A DNA stretch of 64,000 nt, from contig NZ_MXQF01000017.1 in assembly GCF_002165575.1 (NCBI RefSeq), positions 44,671-108,670 on the forward strand, given 5' to 3'. The stretch is from Pseudoalteromonas sp. A601. GTDB taxonomy: Bacteria > Pseudomonadota > Gammaproteobacteria > Enterobacterales > Alteromonadaceae. The notes beneath the pieces are model-generated. The model had not been told where the DNA came from and made no database searches. It was given only the letters and a program-made list of their open reading frames with translations. Of this stretch, positions 34,963-44,525 are shown piece by piece. Position 1 is the first letter of the stretch; every line of letters starts with the position of its first letter. The position numbers and the translations under genes were made by a program.

Positions 34963-36179
34963 AAAAAGTATTAGTTATTGGCTATGTTTGGCCTGAGCCA
35001 AATTCCTCAGCTGCTGGTACCCATATGATGTCGCTGCTTAAGGCATTTAAGTCACAAAATTGGCAAGTAGAGTTTGCCAGCCCTGCACAAAAAACTGAGC
35101 ACATGGAAAACCTAGAAGAGTACGGTATTAGTAGTCAGGTGATAGCACTCAATTGCAGTAGCTTTGATGAATACGTGACGGCTTATGCGCCAGATATCGT
35201 AATGTTTGACCGCTTTATGATGGAAGAACAATTTGGCTGGCGCGTAGATAAGCACTGTCCTAATGCCCTTAAAATTCTCGATACAGAAGACTTACAATGC
35301 CTACGTAACGCGCGCCACGAAGCTCACAAAGGCAATCGCGAATTTAGCCACAGTGATTTACATTCAGATATTGCTAAGCGTGAAATTGCCGCCATTTTAC
35401 GCTGTGATTTAAGCCTCATTATTTCTAGTTTTGAAATGCAACTGCTTGCAGATGTATTTAAAGTCGACAATCAGCTATTACATCATTTACCCTTTATGGT
35501 CGATTTATCTGCATTGCCAGCTAAAACCAAGACATTTGAAGAGCGCCAACACTTTATGACTATTGGCAACTTTCGTCATGCGCCAAATTGGGATGCAGTA
35601 TTATATTTACAGCAAATTTGGCCACTGATACGAAAACAGCTACCAAAAGCAGAGCTGCACATTTATGGTTCTTACCCGCCACCCAAAGCAACCGCACTCA
35701 ATAACCCTAAAACAGGCTTTTTAATTAAGGGCTGGGCAGCGGACGCCTATACCGTTATGGAAGATGCCCGAATTTGTTTATCACCACTGCGCTTTGGTGC
35801 CGGTATTAAAGGTAAATTATTAGAAGCGATGATCATGCAAACGCCCAGTCTCACCACAACAGTTGGTAGTGAAGGAATGCATGGCGAATTACCTTGGCCA
35901 GGTGTAATTGAAAATGATCCTCAACGTTTTGCAGCTGCAGCAGTGGCACTTTACCAAGATCCACTCCAGTTTTTAAACGCACAAAAAAATGCCCATTCAC
36001 TGCTAAGCGCTCATTATGATAAAGCACAACTAGCAGCTAATTTAATAAATAAAATTGTGGCTATTGAAAGCAACTTAATACAACACAGAGAAAGTAATTT
36101 TACCGGCCAAATGCTTAAACACCATACCATGCGCAGTACTCAATATATGGCACAATGGATAGAAGCAAAAAACAAGTAA
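34959..36179 (+). CDS. GT4-type glycosyltransferase
   Basis: A 406-residue GT-B-fold glycosyltransferase. The C-terminal half has MTIGNFRHAPNWDAV, a domain with LHIYGSYPP, and the sugar-nucleotide motif SPLRFGAGIKGKLLEAM near 270-290, typical of GT4 family. The N-terminal half starts MKKVLVIGYVWPEPNSSAAGTHM. The acceptor and donor cannot be read. It overlaps the LacI gene by ATGA and has no capsule, LPS or O-antigen cluster around it, so it looks like a stand-alone enzyme under LacI-type control. Confidence 0.85.
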   Translation: MKKVLVIGYVWPEPNSSAAGTHMMSLLKAFKSQNWQVEFASPAQKTEHMENLEEYGISSQVIALNCSSFDEYVTAYAPDIVMFDRFMMEEQFGWRVDKHCPNALKILDTEDLQCLRNARHEAHKGNREFSHSDLHSDIAKREIAAILRCDLSLIISSFEMQLLADVFKVDNQLLHHLPFMVDLSALPAKTKTFEERQHFMTIGNFRHAPNWDAVLYLQQIWPLIRKQLPKAELHIYGSYPPPKATALNNPKTGFLIKGWAADAYTVMEDARICLSPLRFGAGIKGKLLEAMIMQTPSLTTTVGSEGMHGELPWPGVIENDPQRFAAAAVALYQDPLQFLNAQKNAHSLLSAHYDKAQLAANLINKIVAIESNLIQHRESNFTGQMLKHHTMRSTQYMAQWIEAKNK

Positions 36180-36295
36180 AAAAAGCTAGACAGGAACAAA
36201 TTTGTGTTTAAAATCGCCGCCAAATAACTGGGCAATTTAAGCTGTATTGTCTATATTTTTTAACTGAATAATTTAAATTTTGGTTCAAAACTCAT

Positions 36296-37528
36296 TTGAA
36301 AACCGCAACGTTTACTGAAAAACGCAAATTTATCGTAAAGCTTGGCAAAATGCTTCATAAATACGGTACGCCTGCGTACCGCCTTGAAGCACATTTAATG
36401 GAAGTGGCAACCTACCTTGGCTTAAAATCATCGTTTGTTATGTCGCCTACATCTGTCACCTTTGTTATTTGGACTGACGGTCATGAAGATGAATACACTC
36501 ATGTAGCACGGGTTGATCCAGGCGATCACGACTTAGGCTCCTTAGCCGACACGGATGATCTAGTAAATAAAATGCTGAACGATGAATTAACCTTGCAAGA
36601 GGTTGATCACCAACTGGATATTATTTTTGCAGCTCCAAACCCCTATAATAAGCTTTTAACAGGTATTGCTTTTGCCACTTCGGGCGGCGCATTTGCAATG
36701 TTGATGGGCACCAGCTGGAATGACGTCATCTGGTCCGGCTTACTTACATTTATTGTATATTTATTTGTACTTTGGTCGGCTCGTTCTAAACGGGTTGCTC
36801 ATATGCTTGAGCCTCTTGTGGCAATTATTTCAGCTATATTGGCCTGTGCAATAAGCGTCTATATAGATGCGCAAATTAATATTCGCCTTATTGTGCTCTC
36901 TGCCATTATCGTGTTTATACCTGGGCTTGCACTGGCACTTGGCTTAGCAGAGCTTGCTGCGCGGCATTTAGTGTCAGGTACCGCACGGGTGATGGACTCG
37001 TTTATGCTTTTATTTAAACTCTACTTTGGCGCATTTATTGGTATTGCAATTGGCTTTGCCATGTTTGGCCAAACCGACTTTATCCAGCCAGAGCCGTTAC
37101 CTAAATGGACTGCTTGGTTAGCAATTTTGCTTTTATGTAGTAGCTTAATCGTTATTTTTAGAACAAAATTAAAGCACGCAGCGTGGTCAATTGCCTCTGG
37201 TTTTATTGCCTATGGCACCAGTATCGGCCCAGCCATTTATTTAGACTTAGATTATACCTTAGGTACATTTATAGGCGCATTTTCAGTGGGAGTGTTTAGT
37301 AACTTATTTAATCGAGTCGCGAACGCACCGGCTTCTATTGTTGCCATGCAAGGCTTGATTGTATTAGTACCTGGTAGCAAAACCTATATCGGACTAAACT
37401 CGTTAATAGAAGGGCAAGATTTTGTATCTGCAGATCATATCGGTCAACAAACCTTCTTAATATTTATGTCCCTCGTGGCAGGGTTAATATTTGCCAATGT
37501 AGCGCTCCCGCCGAAAAAGAGCTTATAA
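36296..37528 (+). CDS. ThrE-type threonine/serine exporter, fused
   Basis: A 410-residue protein. Residues 5-110 are a soluble/N-terminal region with LHKYGTPAYRLE and MSPTSVTFV; about ten hydrophobic helices follow (about 118-400). It fits the fused ThrE (DUF1212 plus DUF3815) family that exports threonine and serine in actinobacteria and relatives. The start is the TTG at 36296, because the conserved N-terminal region begins there; no good ribosome binding site is visible. It follows the glycosyltransferase at 116 bases and has its own downstream hairpin. It is the second amino-acid exporter type in the window besides RhtA. Confidence 0.82.
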   Translation: MKTATFTEKRKFIVKLGKMLHKYGTPAYRLEAHLMEVATYLGLKSSFVMSPTSVTFVIWTDGHEDEYTHVARVDPGDHDLGSLADTDDLVNKMLNDELTLQEVDHQLDIIFAAPNPYNKLLTGIAFATSGGAFAMLMGTSWNDVIWSGLLTFIVYLFVLWSARSKRVAHMLEPLVAIISAILACAISVYIDAQINIRLIVLSAIIVFIPGLALALGLAELAARHLVSGTARVMDSFMLLFKLYFGAFIGIAIGFAMFGQTDFIQPEPLPKWTAWLAILLLCSSLIVIFRTKLKHAAWSIASGFIAYGTSIGPAIYLDLDYTLGTFIGAFSVGVFSNLFNRVANAPASIVAMQGLIVLVPGSKTYIGLNSLIEGQDFVSADHIGQQTFLIFMSLVAGLIFANVALPPKKSL

Positions 37529-37537
37529 ACCCCCACC

Positions 37538-37561
37538 AGCGCTTAGCCTATGTTAAGCGCT
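37538..37561 (+). terminator. Terminator after the ThrE-type gene
   Basis: AGCGCTTA (37538-37545), 8-base loop, TAAGCGCT (37554-37561): a perfect 8-bp stem right after the stop; the following T-tract is weak. Confidence 0.6.
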
Positions 37562-37792
37562 GTGCAAACCTCCTCACAAGCTGGGTCGATACGGGCAATC
37601 TTAAACTCCCACTTAATTTTAGACTTAAGTAGTCGCTGGCTAATTCCGACCGTTAGTACGTTTATTATTTAAATTTACACTGTTCTTAAATGTCACAACT
37701 TGTGAATTGGCACTAACTTTTGGTTCTACTGATATAAGTAAACTTAACTTATTAAAGTTAAAATAAAATAAAAAACAAATAAGCCACTGATT

Positions 37793-37819
37793 AATAATAA
37801 ATAAAATAATAAATAAAAT
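37793..37819 (+). repeat. 12-base AT-only tandem repeat
   Basis: AATAATAAATAA is repeated about 2.2 times (37793-37819) in an AT-rich promoter-distal stretch. It may act as an UP-like or bendable element for the receptor promoter, or be simple low-complexity sequence. Confidence 0.6.
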
Positions 37820-37933
37820 ATATAAAAAGTCACTTTATCAATTTCACAACTATTCACTTAGTTTCAAGACTCGGTAAATCAAAAAGCGTTTAATAGAACC
37901 ACAAACCCAACTTAGTACATGTTATTGCCACAC

Positions 37934-37951
37934 TAATAACGGTGGTTATTA
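37934..37951. promoter_or_regulatory. Inverted repeat upstream of the large receptor
   Basis: TAATAAC (37934-37940) and GTTATTA (37945-37951) around GGTG; about 115 bases upstream of the receptor start. No known regulator consensus fits well; candidate operator only. Confidence 0.3.
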
Positions 37952-38066
37952 AACTTGGGGGCGTATATTGGTTTTAAAATATGGCTGTGCTTATAAGTAA
38001 AATACTTGCCATCAAAACCATACTGTTAAACAACAAAACGAAGTGTTGATTCAAGGGGAATCGAGA

Positions 38067-40625
38067 ATGATAAATATAAAGATGAAAAAGCTACATTTAG
38101 CCGTCAGTGCATCACTTGTGACATCAGCGTTAAGCTTACCTATGATGGCACAAAGTGCCCAAGCCCAAAGTACTGATGAAGTTGAAGTTATTCAAGTGCG
38201 CGGTATTCGTGGCAGTGTTGTAAAATCATTAAATACAAAACGCTATGCCAATTCAATTGTTGATGCTGTTACCGCCGAAGACATTGGTAAGTTCCCTGAT
38301 CAAAACGTGGCTGAATCTCTACAACGTATTACCGGTGTTTCAATAAGTCGTAATTTTGGTGAAGGTGAACGTGTAAGTATTCGTGGTACCAGCGAAAGCC
38401 AAAACCGTACACTGTTAAATGGTCAAGCTGTAGGCTCTGCCGACTGGTGGACTAACTCAGCTGCAAGTCGTGGTTTTAACTATACCATGCTACCGTCTGA
38501 AATTGTTTCTGGCTTAGAGGTGTATAAATCACCGGAAGCAGATATTGATGAAGGCTCTATTGGTGGCACGGTTATCGTAAGAACGCGTAAACCGCTTGAT
38601 TTAGAAGCCAATAAGTTTGCCGGTTCTGTGCTTGCGCAACACAGTGAAATATCGGGTGAAACCGATCCACAGCTATCGGCTATGTATAATTTTAAGACCG
38701 AAGATGAGTCTTTCGGTGCGCTTATTTCATTGGTTCGCCAACAGCGTAACCTACGCCGCGATGGTATTGAATCATGGAGCTGGGCAAAGCGTGATATCAC
38801 TTTAACTGATGGCACCGAATATAAAGACGTGTACAGCCCTGGTGGCGGTGGCTCAGCCATGTTTTTACAAGAACGTATTCGTACGGGTATTAATTTAGCT
38901 GTGCAATACCGCCCTACCGAGCAACTTGATTTAACCTTTAATGCCCTTGATTCGACCCTAGAAGCAAATAACGAGAATCAAAATTTCTTATGGTTACCTG
39001 GCTATGGCGGCTCGCAATACACAGATGCCACGCTAATCGAAAACGACCAAGTAGGCACCATGCTAGTTGGCGGCACATTAGGTTTATCAACCACCGCAAA
39101 TAACATTTTAGATGAAACTAAAGTACGAAACTCTGAAATCAAAACCAAATCGTACGATTTAAAAGCCGATTATCAAGGCGACTTATGGCTGACTAGTGTG
39201 CATGTTGGTTATACTGAAGGCAGTGGTGGTTCGCAAGCTGATAGAAGTGTGGGTTGGGAAGGTAATTATGTACATAGCTTTGATACTTCAAGTGTTGAGG
39301 ACGTACGTACCAGCTACGGCGCAGATCCTGCTGATGGTAAAAGCTGGGATTTAGGTTTTTTACGTTACGACAGTAACGATGCCAAAGATGACGAAACTTA
39401 CCTACAAGTGGATTTTTCGCGCCCAATTGACATCGCTGTCTTTAATAATGTTAAGTTTGGTTTGAAATACCGCGACCACTTTCGCTTTAATACTAAACAC
39501 ACCACCGATAACCGCACAGATTTAGGTTGGAGCTTAGCCGATTATTCACTCTCTATGCCATCTGATTACTTGTCAGGTCTAGGCTCAGACGGCACATTAA
39601 GGGATTACGCAATCACTGATTCAAGTAAAATTCGCCAAGATGGTGATGCACTTGATTGGAACTACCGCGTACTCAAAGCCAGCACCTTTGAGGTTGAAGA
39701 AAAAATCACTGCAGGTTACGTAAAGGCGGATATTGATGTTGAAGGTATGCGCGGTAATTTAGGGGTTCGTTTAGTACAAACTCAGCAATCCTCCGCTGCC
39801 TATGTGGGTGAAAGTGGCTCTGAAGTGTGGACCAATGATGACCGTGATTACTTTGATATTCTGCCAAGCATTAACCTTGCCATTGATTTAGAAGAAGACT
39901 TATTACTACGCTTTAGTGCAGCACGGGTAATGTCGCGCCCAGACTATGCCGCAATGACACCATCAACCTCATATAATCTTGAAACACAAACTGGCAGTGG
40001 TGGTAACCCTGAAATTGACCCATACCGTGCAACACAGTTTGATACAGGTATTGAATGGTACTTTAGCGAAGCTGGTTTATTCTCTGCGGTGGTATTTTAT
40101 AAAGATATTCAATCTTTCTTAGATGTAACACCTACACTTGAAATGCACGAAGGTGTCGAAATACTGGTAAACCGCCCTACCAATGGTCGCTCTGGTCGTA
40201 TTCAAGGTTTAGAGCTTGGTTATCAGCAAGAAATCTTAGAAGGCTTTGGTTTAAATGCAAACTACACCTTCGTTGATGGTGAAGCAAAAGATAAAGATGG
40301 TAATGATACAATAATCCCTGGTAACTCTGAGCATACGGTTAACTTAAGTACTTACTATGAAACAGACACATTTAGTACCCGTATCTCTTATAACTTCCGA
40401 ACGGGTTACAACTCAGGTCAAGGCCATGGCTATGTTGATGACTACGCTCAAGTAGACGCCAATTTTACTTATAACGTAAATGAGAATGTGTCGTTAGTGC
40501 TTGAAGCAATTAACTTAACAGACGAGCACACATTCAGCTACCAAGAAGAAGGTGTAGAACAAGCGCTAACAGGCGTTTATGCTGATGGTCGTCGTTTTGT
40601 AGCGGGGATACGCTTTAACTTTTAA
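38067..40625 (+). CDS. TonB-dependent receptor, Xanthomonas/Caulobacter (TIGR01782) type
   Basis: An 852-residue receptor (signal peptide about 1-34, ending AQA). The plug carries VEVIQVRGIRGSVVKSLNTKR, DIGKFPDQNVAESLQRITGVS, QNRTLLNGQ, DWW and SRGFNYTMLPSEIV, the hallmark of the TIGR01782 group, which imports oligosaccharides, peptides or other non-siderophore substrates. The barrel ends RRFVAGIRFNF. The ATG at 38067 follows AAGGGGA. No Fur box is visible. A close paralogue lies at 44526, and between them are a Sel1/TonB-C protein and a membrane regulator, so the receptor is probably part of a dedicated uptake and sensing unit. Confidence 0.88.
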   Translation: MINIKMKKLHLAVSASLVTSALSLPMMAQSAQAQSTDEVEVIQVRGIRGSVVKSLNTKRYANSIVDAVTAEDIGKFPDQNVAESLQRITGVSISRNFGEGERVSIRGTSESQNRTLLNGQAVGSADWWTNSAASRGFNYTMLPSEIVSGLEVYKSPEADIDEGSIGGTVIVRTRKPLDLEANKFAGSVLAQHSEISGETDPQLSAMYNFKTEDESFGALISLVRQQRNLRRDGIESWSWAKRDITLTDGTEYKDVYSPGGGGSAMFLQERIRTGINLAVQYRPTEQLDLTFNALDSTLEANNENQNFLWLPGYGGSQYTDATLIENDQVGTMLVGGTLGLSTTANNILDETKVRNSEIKTKSYDLKADYQGDLWLTSVHVGYTEGSGGSQADRSVGWEGNYVHSFDTSSVEDVRTSYGADPADGKSWDLGFLRYDSNDAKDDETYLQVDFSRPIDIAVFNNVKFGLKYRDHFRFNTKHTTDNRTDLGWSLADYSLSMPSDYLSGLGSDGTLRDYAITDSSKIRQDGDALDWNYRVLKASTFEVEEKITAGYVKADIDVEGMRGNLGVRLVQTQQSSAAYVGESGSEVWTNDDRDYFDILPSINLAIDLEEDLLLRFSAARVMSRPDYAAMTPSTSYNLETQTGSGGNPEIDPYRATQFDTGIEWYFSEAGLFSAVVFYKDIQSFLDVTPTLEMHEGVEILVNRPTNGRSGRIQGLELGYQQEILEGFGLNANYTFVDGEAKDKDGNDTIIPGNSEHTVNLSTYYETDTFSTRISYNFRTGYNSGQGHGYVDDYAQVDANFTYNVNENVSLVLEAINLTDEHTFSYQEEGVEQALTGVYADGRRFVAGIRFNF

Positions 40626-40703
40626 ACAGGTTTAGTCGACTTACTTAACTAACACAGGTATTCGACTTTTGCCAAGGAAGGCTGCCCCTATGCCCAGGGG
40701 TTT

Positions 40704-40736
40704 AAAGCAGGTAACCTTTTGGTTACCTGCTTTTTT
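40704..40736 (+). terminator. Strong rho-independent terminator after the first large receptor
   Basis: AAAGCAGGTAACC (40704-40716), loop TTTT, GGTTACCTGCTTT (40721-40733), then TTT and ATTA. A 13-bp stem with a clear T-tract. Confidence 0.92.
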
Positions 40737-40842
40737 ATTAACGAGCGGGCAAGTTCGCGCTAGTAATAATAAACAAAACAAGTACAATCAGTAGTTAAAA
40801 ACGCCACTAGGTTAATGTTAGCAGTAGCTAAAGTTTAAATTC

Positions 40843-42252
40843 GTGCCAACACATTTATTTAAGTACCTACACAAATTCAAAGCCAAGCTTTTAATCTTAA
40901 AAGTAAGTCTAGTTGTGTCTGCGTTACTATTTTTACCTTTTGCAAAAGCAGATTTGCTCAGTGCAACACTACACTACCACCAAGGTAATTTTGCCAAAGC
41001 TAAAAAAGAATTTACCCAGCTTGCTCAGTTGGGCAATCCGGATGCTATTTATAATATCGCAGTGATGCATCTACATGGTCAGGGCATGGATAAAAATAAT
41101 GCGCAGGCGTATGCTTGGTTTAGTTTAGCTGCAGATTTTGGCTTAGCTGATGCACGCGATACAGCTATGCTGATTGCGCAACAAACGAAAAATAAACAAC
41201 CCCTTGATGATGCCTATAATGCGCTGTTAAAGCATCTGAGTTTTCAATGGTATAACGAGCAATTACGCCCCGAACTAAACAATCAACCTAACAATGACAC
41301 CAGCTTAACTCGCGGTTATACCGTAGAGCCTAAATACCCAGAGCACGCTTATAAAAATGGTATTGAAGGTTGGGTGTGGCTAGAATTTGATATTGATGAA
41401 AGTGGTGCTGTCACCGACATCACACTGATCGACTCAAACCCCGAGAAAACCTTCGATAAAGCAATTGTAAATGCTGTTAAACGCTGGCAGTATCAAGCCG
41501 ATAAAGATCAGTTGCCCTACTATAATCGCTCTTTGCTTTACCATTTCACTACTTTTAAAGGTAAGCAATATGCGCAAAGCTTTCAGAGCCAACAGCGCCA
41601 GTATAATGAAGAAATTACAGAACTGATTGACGCTGCAGAACAAGGCAATGGCTTAGTACAATACTACATTGCTAACTGGCTCAGCTCTGACGAATATAAC
41701 GCTACACGATTACTAAAATACCACTGGCAACAGAGTAATGCCTCTGACGAGCTTTTATTACAAGCGGCGAGTAATGGCTATGCCAATGCACAATATCGCA
41801 TCGGTGCTAATCTACTGCGCGGGGCATATGGGAAAATCGAACGAGAAAAAGGCCTTAACTGGATCTTACTTGCAGCACAAAATGGTTTTGCCCAAGCGCA
41901 ATACCGATTAGGCCGTGAGTTACTTGATAAAAAGCACTTAAACTATGCACCAAATAAAGCTGTTAAATGGCTGCAGACAGCTGCTGAGCAAGATCTTTTT
42001 GTCGCAAAACGTGATTTAGCGAAACTATTATATTCATTGCACAAGGTGGATACCGCAACAGTAACTCAAGCACTAAATAGCGCGCTAAAAGATGATCCTA
42101 ATCATCCTCAGCTGTTATTGCTCAAAGCGAAAATCGCTGCTAAAAATAACAGTGCTACAGCAATAAAGATTGCCCAGCACGCACTCAATGAGGCAAAAAG
42201 CCGTAACTGGTACGTAGGCCATATTACTCGGTTTATTGCTGCTCAACTTTAG
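40843..42252 (+). CDS. Sel1-repeat protein with an internal TonB C-terminal domain
   Basis: A 469-residue protein with a signal anchor or signal peptide (about 15-36). Sel1-type repeats at about 40-110 (NIAVMHLHGQGMDKNNAQAYAWFSLAADFG) and again at about 290-400 flank a TonB-C domain (about 160-235), whose YPEHAYKNGIEGWVWLEFDIDESGAV and AIVNAVKRWQYQ are diagnostic. TonB-C normally contacts TonB boxes of receptors. The start is a GTG at 40843. The TonB-C sits mid-protein rather than at the end, and no proline-rich spacer is seen. It lies between two paralogous receptors and overlaps the convergent regulator gene by 20 bases, so it may be a dedicated partner for these receptors. Confidence 0.8.
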   Translation: MPTHLFKYLHKFKAKLLILKVSLVVSALLFLPFAKADLLSATLHYHQGNFAKAKKEFTQLAQLGNPDAIYNIAVMHLHGQGMDKNNAQAYAWFSLAADFGLADARDTAMLIAQQTKNKQPLDDAYNALLKHLSFQWYNEQLRPELNNQPNNDTSLTRGYTVEPKYPEHAYKNGIEGWVWLEFDIDESGAVTDITLIDSNPEKTFDKAIVNAVKRWQYQADKDQLPYYNRSLLYHFTTFKGKQYAQSFQSQQRQYNEEITELIDAAEQGNGLVQYYIANWLSSDEYNATRLLKYHWQQSNASDELLLQAASNGYANAQYRIGANLLRGAYGKIEREKGLNWILLAAQNGFAQAQYRLGRELLDKKHLNYAPNKAVKWLQTAAEQDLFVAKRDLAKLLYSLHKVDTATVTQALNSALKDDPNHPQLLLLKAKIAAKNNSATAIKIAQHALNEAKSRNWYVGHITRFIAAQL

Positions 42253-44368
42253 TAGCCCGATGTAAAAGAATATCCGTTTCTATGCCATCAACTTGGCTAA
42301 ACACCACTTGTTTACCATCTAAAGAGCTACTGATATTTAAATTTATATCTAAATCAAAACCATACATACCCAACTCTTTAATAAATACATTGCGCTTTTG
42401 TTGCGTCAAATAACAATACAACAACAATTGGTGCCCTTGGCGTAATACATAATAAATCCCCTCTTTAAACACTGCAGGTTTAAATAAGGCAAGAGATGGT
42501 AATAATTGTGACAGCGGTAATTGCTGTTCAAGCTCACCAGCTAAATACCGAGCAACATGTTCCTCATATTCAAGATAAGAACTATTGAGTTGCCAAAGCG
42601 GGTGCTCTAAATCTAAACTTTCTAGCGTCACATTATCACTTACAAGCGCGTTACTCATTAGCTGAATATCATATCGCCAATCTTGCCACCGCCCTTGACT
42701 GTTTTTGGCTTGATAATAAATACTATGGCTATCTTCAGACCAATGAACGGCGTTAAGTTGCTCAAACCCAGATATGATAGGCACTAACCGCCGAGAAAAG
42801 GTATTGATCAAATATATATTATGCAATTGATCTGCCAATAAAATATTGTCTCCATTAGGAGAAAACAACAAGTATTTAGGAGTAATATCACTGGGCAATG
42901 TAGCAATTAAATTAGCACTTTTTCGCTGCTTATGCTTTAGCCACACTTCTATATTTGTAAACCCAGTGATCCCACGGCGCTGCAATGAAATAAACGCACT
43001 TTGCTGACCATCCATCGACACTGCCGGGAGTATATCCATACGTGATGACGAAGATAATTGGCTTGAACTGACGATAGGTTGATCTTTAGTAAGCGCTAAC
43101 TCAATCTGATATAAATTTATCCGTGCTTGGCCTTCGGCATGAGCAATATCGCCAGTGTGAGGATTAATCGCTAAATCAGCGATAAAGCCTAATGGTTGGT
43201 GGATCATCTGCTCAGCCCCATCGTAAGCATAGCGCCTTAGGGCATCATCTCCTAGCCAATAAAAACCGGGGTCGCTGTCCATTAATAGTGGTGCACGAAA
43301 GTGGCGACTTTGCGTTACATTTTCACGCATAACCCCTTTATTTAAATCAACTTCACTGAGATTAAACCACCCAGCTTGTTTTTCTAAAATAAGCATTCTA
43401 TTGCGGCTATTAATATCAAATGCGAGCGGTTTAAAATCACCAACCACTTGCTGCTCAATGATTTTCGGGCTTGGTGCCAATGAAAGAGTGTATTTAATTA
43501 GCCGTGGTTGCTCATCTTGCCAGTGAGTAGTGTAAATTGTTTGCGCATCTACCCAATGTAATTTTGTTGGCCCGTGACGCTGCTGGCACTTTGCTAACCT
43601 AAACTCAGGACTCAGACGCCACGTTTCAATTGCATTAGCCACAGACATCACCCTGATATCACAACTAATTGGGTCGTATCTAAAATACGCCAACCATTTA
43701 CCATCTGGCGACCAAACCGGTGCCTCTTCAGAATAACCAGAGCTTTTAATACTGTGTACGGTTTTACTTTGGTGATCAAAAACGGCTAAATCAAATTGGC
43801 TTTGTTGATGATTAGATTGACTAAAAGCTAAATATCGGCCATTTGGGGAATAACGTAAGAACACCTCAGCCCCTGGTGCTGAAGTAATACGTGATTGATA
43901 TTCATACGCTAATGTGGGCTTGCTGGGCATAAGTAAATATTGGCTAAATAAAGTAACTAAGCAACCTATAAATAAACCAATCACAATGAATAGTGCAGAA
44001 GTGCGCGGACTTGCTGGAATCACTTTTTCTAAAATAGTTGGGGCTTCACTAACTTTAGCAATTAACTGATAGCCAACTCTGGGAACTGTGCGAATAAAAT
44101 AGGCGGTTTTCTGATCATCATGCAAACTTTTACGTAATTGCGTTACGAGCTGACTAACCGAATTATCACTCACAACCACATCAGGCCACACAGTATCCAT
44201 AATAGTATCTCGTGTAACGGCTTGGCCTTGATGACTTACTAATAGCTTGAGCAACATTAACTGTTTAGCTTCAATAACGCACCACTTACCCGCCACCTTG
44301 ATTTTTAACGCGGAAAAATCAATAAGCACATCATTGAGTAGTAACTGTTTTGGCTTAGCTTCGGACAT
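42233..44368 (-). CDS. CadC/ToxR-like membrane transcription factor with periplasmic beta-propeller
   Basis: A 711-residue one-component regulator. The start is the ATG at 44368, because the winged helix begins near it. An OmpR/CadC-type winged helix (about 8-100, with PRVGYQLI) is followed by one membrane helix (about 122-142, LFIVIGLFIGCLVTLFSQ) and a large TolB/WD40-like propeller in the periplasm (about 160-710; WSPDGKWLAYFRYD, SPNGDNILLAD). So it would sense something in the periplasm and act directly on DNA. Its gene lies between the two receptors, convergent with the Sel1/TonB-C gene (20-base overlap) and divergent from the second receptor. It likely controls one or both receptors. Confidence 0.85.
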   Translation of the reverse strand: MSEAKPKQLLLNDVLIDFSALKIKVAGKWCVIEAKQLMLLKLLVSHQGQAVTRDTIMDTVWPDVVVSDNSVSQLVTQLRKSLHDDQKTAYFIRTVPRVGYQLIAKVSEAPTILEKVIPASPRTSALFIVIGLFIGCLVTLFSQYLLMPSKPTLAYEYQSRITSAPGAEVFLRYSPNGRYLAFSQSNHQQSQFDLAVFDHQSKTVHSIKSSGYSEEAPVWSPDGKWLAYFRYDPISCDIRVMSVANAIETWRLSPEFRLAKCQQRHGPTKLHWVDAQTIYTTHWQDEQPRLIKYTLSLAPSPKIIEQQVVGDFKPLAFDINSRNRMLILEKQAGWFNLSEVDLNKGVMRENVTQSRHFRAPLLMDSDPGFYWLGDDALRRYAYDGAEQMIHQPLGFIADLAINPHTGDIAHAEGQARINLYQIELALTKDQPIVSSSQLSSSSRMDILPAVSMDGQQSAFISLQRRGITGFTNIEVWLKHKQRKSANLIATLPSDITPKYLLFSPNGDNILLADQLHNIYLINTFSRRLVPIISGFEQLNAVHWSEDSHSIYYQAKNSQGRWQDWRYDIQLMSNALVSDNVTLESLDLEHPLWQLNSSYLEYEEHVARYLAGELEQQLPLSQLLPSLALFKPAVFKEGIYYVLRQGHQLLLYCYLTQQKRNVFIKELGMYGFDLDINLNISSSLDGKQVVFSQVDGIETDILLHRATKVEQQ

Positions 44369-44525
44369 CGTTTGGTTTTTACACAAGTTAATCTATGGTT
44401 AAATATGCGAATAAAGCGTATTATATAAAAATGCGGTACATATTAGCACAGCCGTTTTCTGTGTTCTTATTTTATAAGTAGTTATCACTGCTCATTTTTC
44501 TCATGTTGTTGGCGTTGGGTCATCT

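Larger units (their letters stand above)
37529..38066. other. Long intergenic region before the large receptor
   Basis: 538 bases without a gene. It holds a hairpin after the ThrE gene (37538-37561), an AT-rich stretch with a 12-base tandem repeat (37793-37819), and an inverted repeat TAATAAC-GGTG-GTTATTA (37934-37951) that could be an operator. The remaining sequence is the leader of the receptor gene at 38067. No RNA gene is recognisable. Confidence 0.5.

Noticed and set aside
37793..37819. CRISPR-like or other structured array
   Set aside because: Only about two AT-only copies with no spacers; low-complexity sequence.
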